Positions 4,736-7,164 of a DNA stretch of 7,164 nt are shown one piece after another. Numbering within the stretch: the first letter of the stretch is position 1; the number at the start of each line of letters is the position of its first letter. Position numbers and translations under genes: made by a program. Source of the DNA: Spirochaetales bacterium (lineage in GTDB: Bacteria; Spirochaetota; Spirochaetia; Sphaerochaetales; Sphaerochaetaceae). A model generated the notes under the pieces. That model was given only the letters and a program-made list of their open reading frames with translations, was not told the DNA's origin and made no database searches. The stretch covers positions 1-7,164 of the forward strand of contig JAAYQY010000134.1 of NCBI GenBank assembly GCA_012519125.1, in the 5' to 3' direction.

Positions 4736-6016
4736 ATGCAGGACTCAAAACGATCGATAGTTGCCTGGGCATTATACGATTGGGCGAATAGTGCCTTTGC
4801 CACCACGGTGATGGCAGGTTTTTTTCCGGTATTCTTCACCGCTTACTGGGCAGTGGGAGCCAGCACTGAACAGGGTACATTCTATCTGGGGTTTGCCAAC
4901 TCACTCGGGTCTCTCATCGTCGCCCTCCTTGCACCCTTTTTAGGAGCAATTGCGGACTGGGGAAGCTACAAAAAACGGCTTCTTGCATTCTTTGCTCTGC
5001 TTGGTTCGGTCATGACTGCCAGCCTGTACATCTTATCAGCGGGGTCTTGGCCGCTCGCAGTGCTCTTCTACTCACTTGGAGTGGTAGGTTTCAGTGGAGC
5101 CAACACGTTCTATGATGCGTTGCTGCCCTTTGTTGCTTCCGAAAAAAAGGTCGATTTCGTTTCATCTCTTGGGTATTCGTTGGGGTATATCGGAGGAGGC
5201 CTGCTCTTCTTGGTGAATGTGCTGATGTACCTCAACCCCTCTTGGTTTGGCATTGGAAGCCAAGAGAGTGCCATCAAGATCAGCTTTGTCATCGTCGGCA
5301 TCTGGTGGGTGGCCTTCACCATCCCCCTTCTGTTGCTGGTCAAGGAGGAGCAGAGAGCAAAAGAGCTTACACTCAGCCAATCCATCAAAAAGGGCCTGCA
5401 TGTCACAACCGAAACAATCCGCAGCTTCAGGAAACTGAAGACCATCGCCCTCTTTCTTGCTGCATACTGGCTCTACATTGATGGAGTGGATACCATCATC
5501 CGTATGGCAGTCAACTATGGTTCAAGCCTTGATTTTCCCAGTGACTCGCTGATCATCGCCCTCCTGATCACCCAATTCGTAGCCTTCCCTGCAGCCCTCG
5601 GCTATTCGGCCTTCGGCAAGCGCATCGGAGTCCGCCAGGCTCTCATGGTTGCCATTGCAGCCTACATCATCATCGCCATCCTCGGCTTCTTCATGACAAA
5701 GGTGCTGCACTTCTATCTTCTGGCAATCTGCATCGGGCTCTTCCAAGGCGGTATCCAAGCCCTCTCGCGCTACTATTACACCCGTCTCATCCCCAAGGAA
5801 CGCTCGGCGGAGTTCTTCGGCTTCTTCAATATGCTGGGCAAGTTCGCAGCCATCATTGGACCGGCACTGATGGGCATTGTCACCCTCATCACCGGCTCGA
5901 CCCGTATGGGCATCCTCAGCCTGATCCTGCTGTTTGTGGGAGGATTCCTGCTCTTGAGGAAAGTTGATGAGCAAAAGGGGCAGGCAGAGGCAGAAGCCTA
6001 CCTCCAAACCAGCTGA
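4736..6016 (+). CDS. MFS transporter, UMF1/Atg22-like family
   Basis: The product is a 426-residue inner-membrane protein with about 12 hydrophobic helices. The opening WALYDWANSAFATTVMAGFF (11-30) is the hallmark of the UMF1 branch of the major facilitator superfamily, related to the yeast vacuolar amino-acid effluxer Atg22. An MFS motif-A-like loop, GAIADWGSYKKR (70-81), follows helix 2. A charged central segment (VKEEQRAKELTLSQSIKKG) divides the two six-helix halves, and a second conserved patch, QGGIQALSRYYYTRLIPKE, lies in the C-terminal half. The tail after the last helix is short and hydrophilic. AAGAGGG at 4725-4731 serves as ribosome binding site, 4 bases before ATG 4736. The gene is divergent from aspartokinase (138 bases between starts) and is followed after 73 bases by a MATE gene that seems to have its own promoter. 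Substrate is unknown for bacterial UMF1 members; amino-acid export is a guess from Atg22. Confidence 0.92.
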   Translation: MQDSKRSIVAWALYDWANSAFATTVMAGFFPVFFTAYWAVGASTEQGTFYLGFANSLGSLIVALLAPFLGAIADWGSYKKRLLAFFALLGSVMTASLYILSAGSWPLAVLFYSLGVVGFSGANTFYDALLPFVASEKKVDFVSSLGYSLGYIGGGLLFLVNVLMYLNPSWFGIGSQESAIKISFVIVGIWWVAFTIPLLLLVKEEQRAKELTLSQSIKKGLHVTTETIRSFRKLKTIALFLAAYWLYIDGVDTIIRMAVNYGSSLDFPSDSLIIALLITQFVAFPAALGYSAFGKRIGVRQALMVAIAAYIIIAILGFFMTKVLHFYLLAICIGLFQGGIQALSRYYYTRLIPKERSAEFFGFFNMLGKFAAIIGPALMGIVTLITGSTRMGILSLILLFVGGFLLLRKVDEQKGQAEAEAYLQTS

Positions 6017-6027
6017 AGTGATGCACC

Positions 6028-6056
6028 TTTACACACTTGTCAGGGTATGGTATTAC
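6028..6056 (+). promoter_or_regulatory. Promoter of the MATE gene
   Basis: The -35 box TTTACA (6028-6033, 5 of 6) and the -10 box TATTAC (6051-6056, 4 of 6) are exactly 17 bases apart. A TGG precedes the -10, making an extended -10 element. Transcription would start near 6063. No terminator is visible between the UMF1 stop (6016) and this promoter, so read-through from the upstream gene is also possible. Confidence 0.5.
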
Positions 6057-6091
6057 TGAAGCCTCTCATACGAGATAGAAAGGAATACCAT
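6047..6091. repeat. Inverted repeat spanning promoter -10 and start codon of the MATE gene
   Basis: ATGGTATT (6047-6054) overlaps the -10 box, and its exact reverse complement AATACCAT (6084-6091) overlaps the start codon; 29 bases lie between. If transcription starts near 6063 the left arm is not in the message, so an RNA hairpin would form only in read-through transcripts from the UMF1 gene. It may be a regulator-binding pair or chance. Confidence 0.4.
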
Positions 6092-7164
6092 GCAACAGTT
6101 GCAAGAAAATAAGATGGGGGTTAGACCGATCCCCTCACTGGTGTTGTCCATGTCGTTTCCCGTCATGCTGAGCATGCTGGTGCAAGCGCTCTACAACATT
6201 GTGGACAGTATGTTTGTCTCCCACTACAGCCAGGATGCCCTGACTGCGGTCACCCTCGCCTTTCCACTGCAGAACCTGCTCATCGCAGTAAGCGTCGGAA
6301 CTTCCATCGGTGTCAATTCATTGCTTTCACGAAAGCTTGGGGCGAGGGATATCGAAGGAGCGCGGATGGCGAGCGGCAATGGGCTCACTCTCTCGGTGAT
6401 CAGTTGGGTCTTTTTCGCCATCATCGGCCTCTTTTTCTCCAAGCCCTTCATCAGCTTTTTCTCCGATGACCCAACCCTGATAGCTATGGGAACACAATAC
6501 ATCGCTGTCTGTCTCTTCTTCTCGCTGGCCATCTTCATTGACATCACCTGTGAAAGGATATTGCAAGGGACAGGCGACACATTTCATCCCATGATCATCC
6601 AGAGCACCGGGGCGATCGTGAACATCATCCTCGACCCCATCCTGATCTTCGGTCTCTTCGGCTTTCCCGAACTCGGCATCCTTGGGGCCGCGATTGCCAC
6701 CGTCTTCGCCCAGCATGTCTCTGCACTGCTTGCCATCCACTATGTGCGCAAGAATAGGGAAATCAGACTGACCAAGGCCTCCTTCCGCCTGAAAAAGCAG
6801 ACGGTGAAGGATATCTATGCAGTAGGCTTGCCCTCCATCATCATGCAAGCGATCGGAACCATTCTCACTACCAGTTTGAACAAGATTCTCATCGGCTTCG
6901 GCACCAGTGCAGTTGCTGTCTTTGGCATCTATTTCCGTCTGCAATCATTTGTTTTCATGCCGATTTTCGGTCTGAATAGCGGCATGATACCGGTCATCGG
7001 GTACAACTATGGGGCGAAACGACCCAAGCGCATCACCCAGACAATCCGAGTGGGAATGGTGGTTTCCCTGAGCATCATGACCGCGGGTTTCCTGGTCTTC
7101 ACCTTCCTGCCGCATGTGCTGCTCGGTTGGTTCAATGCTACCGATGAGATGCTTGCCATTGGAA
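6090..7164 (+). CDS. MATE-family multidrug/cation efflux protein, 3' end cut by window
   Basis: This inner-membrane antiporter family expels cationic drugs or metabolites in exchange for Na+ or H+. The window holds 358 residues of an expected 450 or so; the frame is open to the edge. Typical features: N-terminal SFPVMLSMLVQALYNIVDS (22-40) opening helix 1, a polar link RKLGARDIEGAR (81-92), ERILQGTGDTF (155-165), NIILDPILIFG (178-188), GAAIATV (199-205), and the start of the second half with GLPSIIMQ (246-253) and NSGMIPVIGYNYGA (296-309). The charged loop RKNREIRLTKASFRLKKQ (220-237) separates the two six-helix bundles. The pattern is closer to MepA-like/DinF-NorM members than to eukaryotic ones. 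AAAGG at 6079-6083 precedes ATG 6090 by 6 bases; a second ATG at 6114 is a weaker choice. Real substrate is not predictable. Confidence 0.93.
   Translation, partial: MQQLQENKMGVRPIPSLVLSMSFPVMLSMLVQALYNIVDSMFVSHYSQDALTAVTLAFPLQNLLIAVSVGTSIGVNSLLSRKLGARDIEGARMASGNGLTLSVISWVFFAIIGLFFSKPFISFFSDDPTLIAMGTQYIAVCLFFSLAIFIDITCERILQGTGDTFHPMIIQSTGAIVNIILDPILIFGLFGFPELGILGAAIATVFAQHVSALLAIHYVRKNREIRLTKASFRLKKQTVKDIYAVGLPSIIMQAIGTILTTSLNKILIGFGTSAVAVFGIYFRLQSFVFMPIFGLNSGMIPVIGYNYGAKRPKRITQTIRVGMVVSLSIMTAGFLVFTFLPHVLLGWFNATDEMLAIG

Noticed and set aside
6327..6944. 205-codon minus-strand frame opposite the MATE gene, and a similar one at 5522-6007 opposite UMF1
   Set aside because: The translations are rich in Asp, Glu and Gly, as expected from reading hydrophobic membrane-protein codons backwards; the plus-strand frames are the recognisable families.

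Overview
The window reads as ordinary chromosomal DNA of a free-living or host-associated bacterium, most likely a spirochaete of the Sphaerochaeta/Treponema type. The main clue is the sugar-binding protein, whose signal peptide runs into a GGQAES sequence; I recall this feature from exported binding proteins of that group. Moderate GC content and consensus Shine-Dalgarno sequences fit but do not prove it. No rRNA, tRNA, transposase, phage gene or CRISPR array is visible.

Layout: (1) Positions 1-2345, minus strand, hold a sugar ABC-transporter operon. A ChvE-like periplasmic binding protein (1248-2345) is followed by a GguA/XylG-like double-ATPase protein (1-1129, cut by the window edge). The permease gene is expected just beyond position 1. 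The 118-base gap between the two genes contains two inverted repeats. Upstream of the binding protein is a good sigma70-type promoter with two LacI-family-like palindromes. (2) Positions 2570-3142, minus strand, hold a UPF0316/DUF2179 membrane-protein gene with a strong terminator. Its natural reading frame starts at 3142 but is interrupted by an in-frame TAG at codon 11; an intact frame can only restart at a TTG at 3100. (3) Positions 3290-4597, minus strand, hold a monofunctional, ACT-domain aspartokinase of the YclM type. It is followed by a perfect 24-base palindrome and a hairpin with a T8 tract. (4) A 138-base divergent intergenic region leads to a plus-strand UMF1/Atg22-like MFS transporter (4736-6016). 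After a 73-base gap with its own likely promoter comes a MATE-family efflux protein (6090 to the window end, partial).

The genes form separate small transcription units: sugar import, aspartate-family amino-acid synthesis, and two unrelated multi-pass transporters. I see no novel multi-gene system. The most unusual items are the amber codon near the start of the UPF0316 gene, the 24-base palindrome beside it, and the operator-like palindromes around the sugar-transport promoter.
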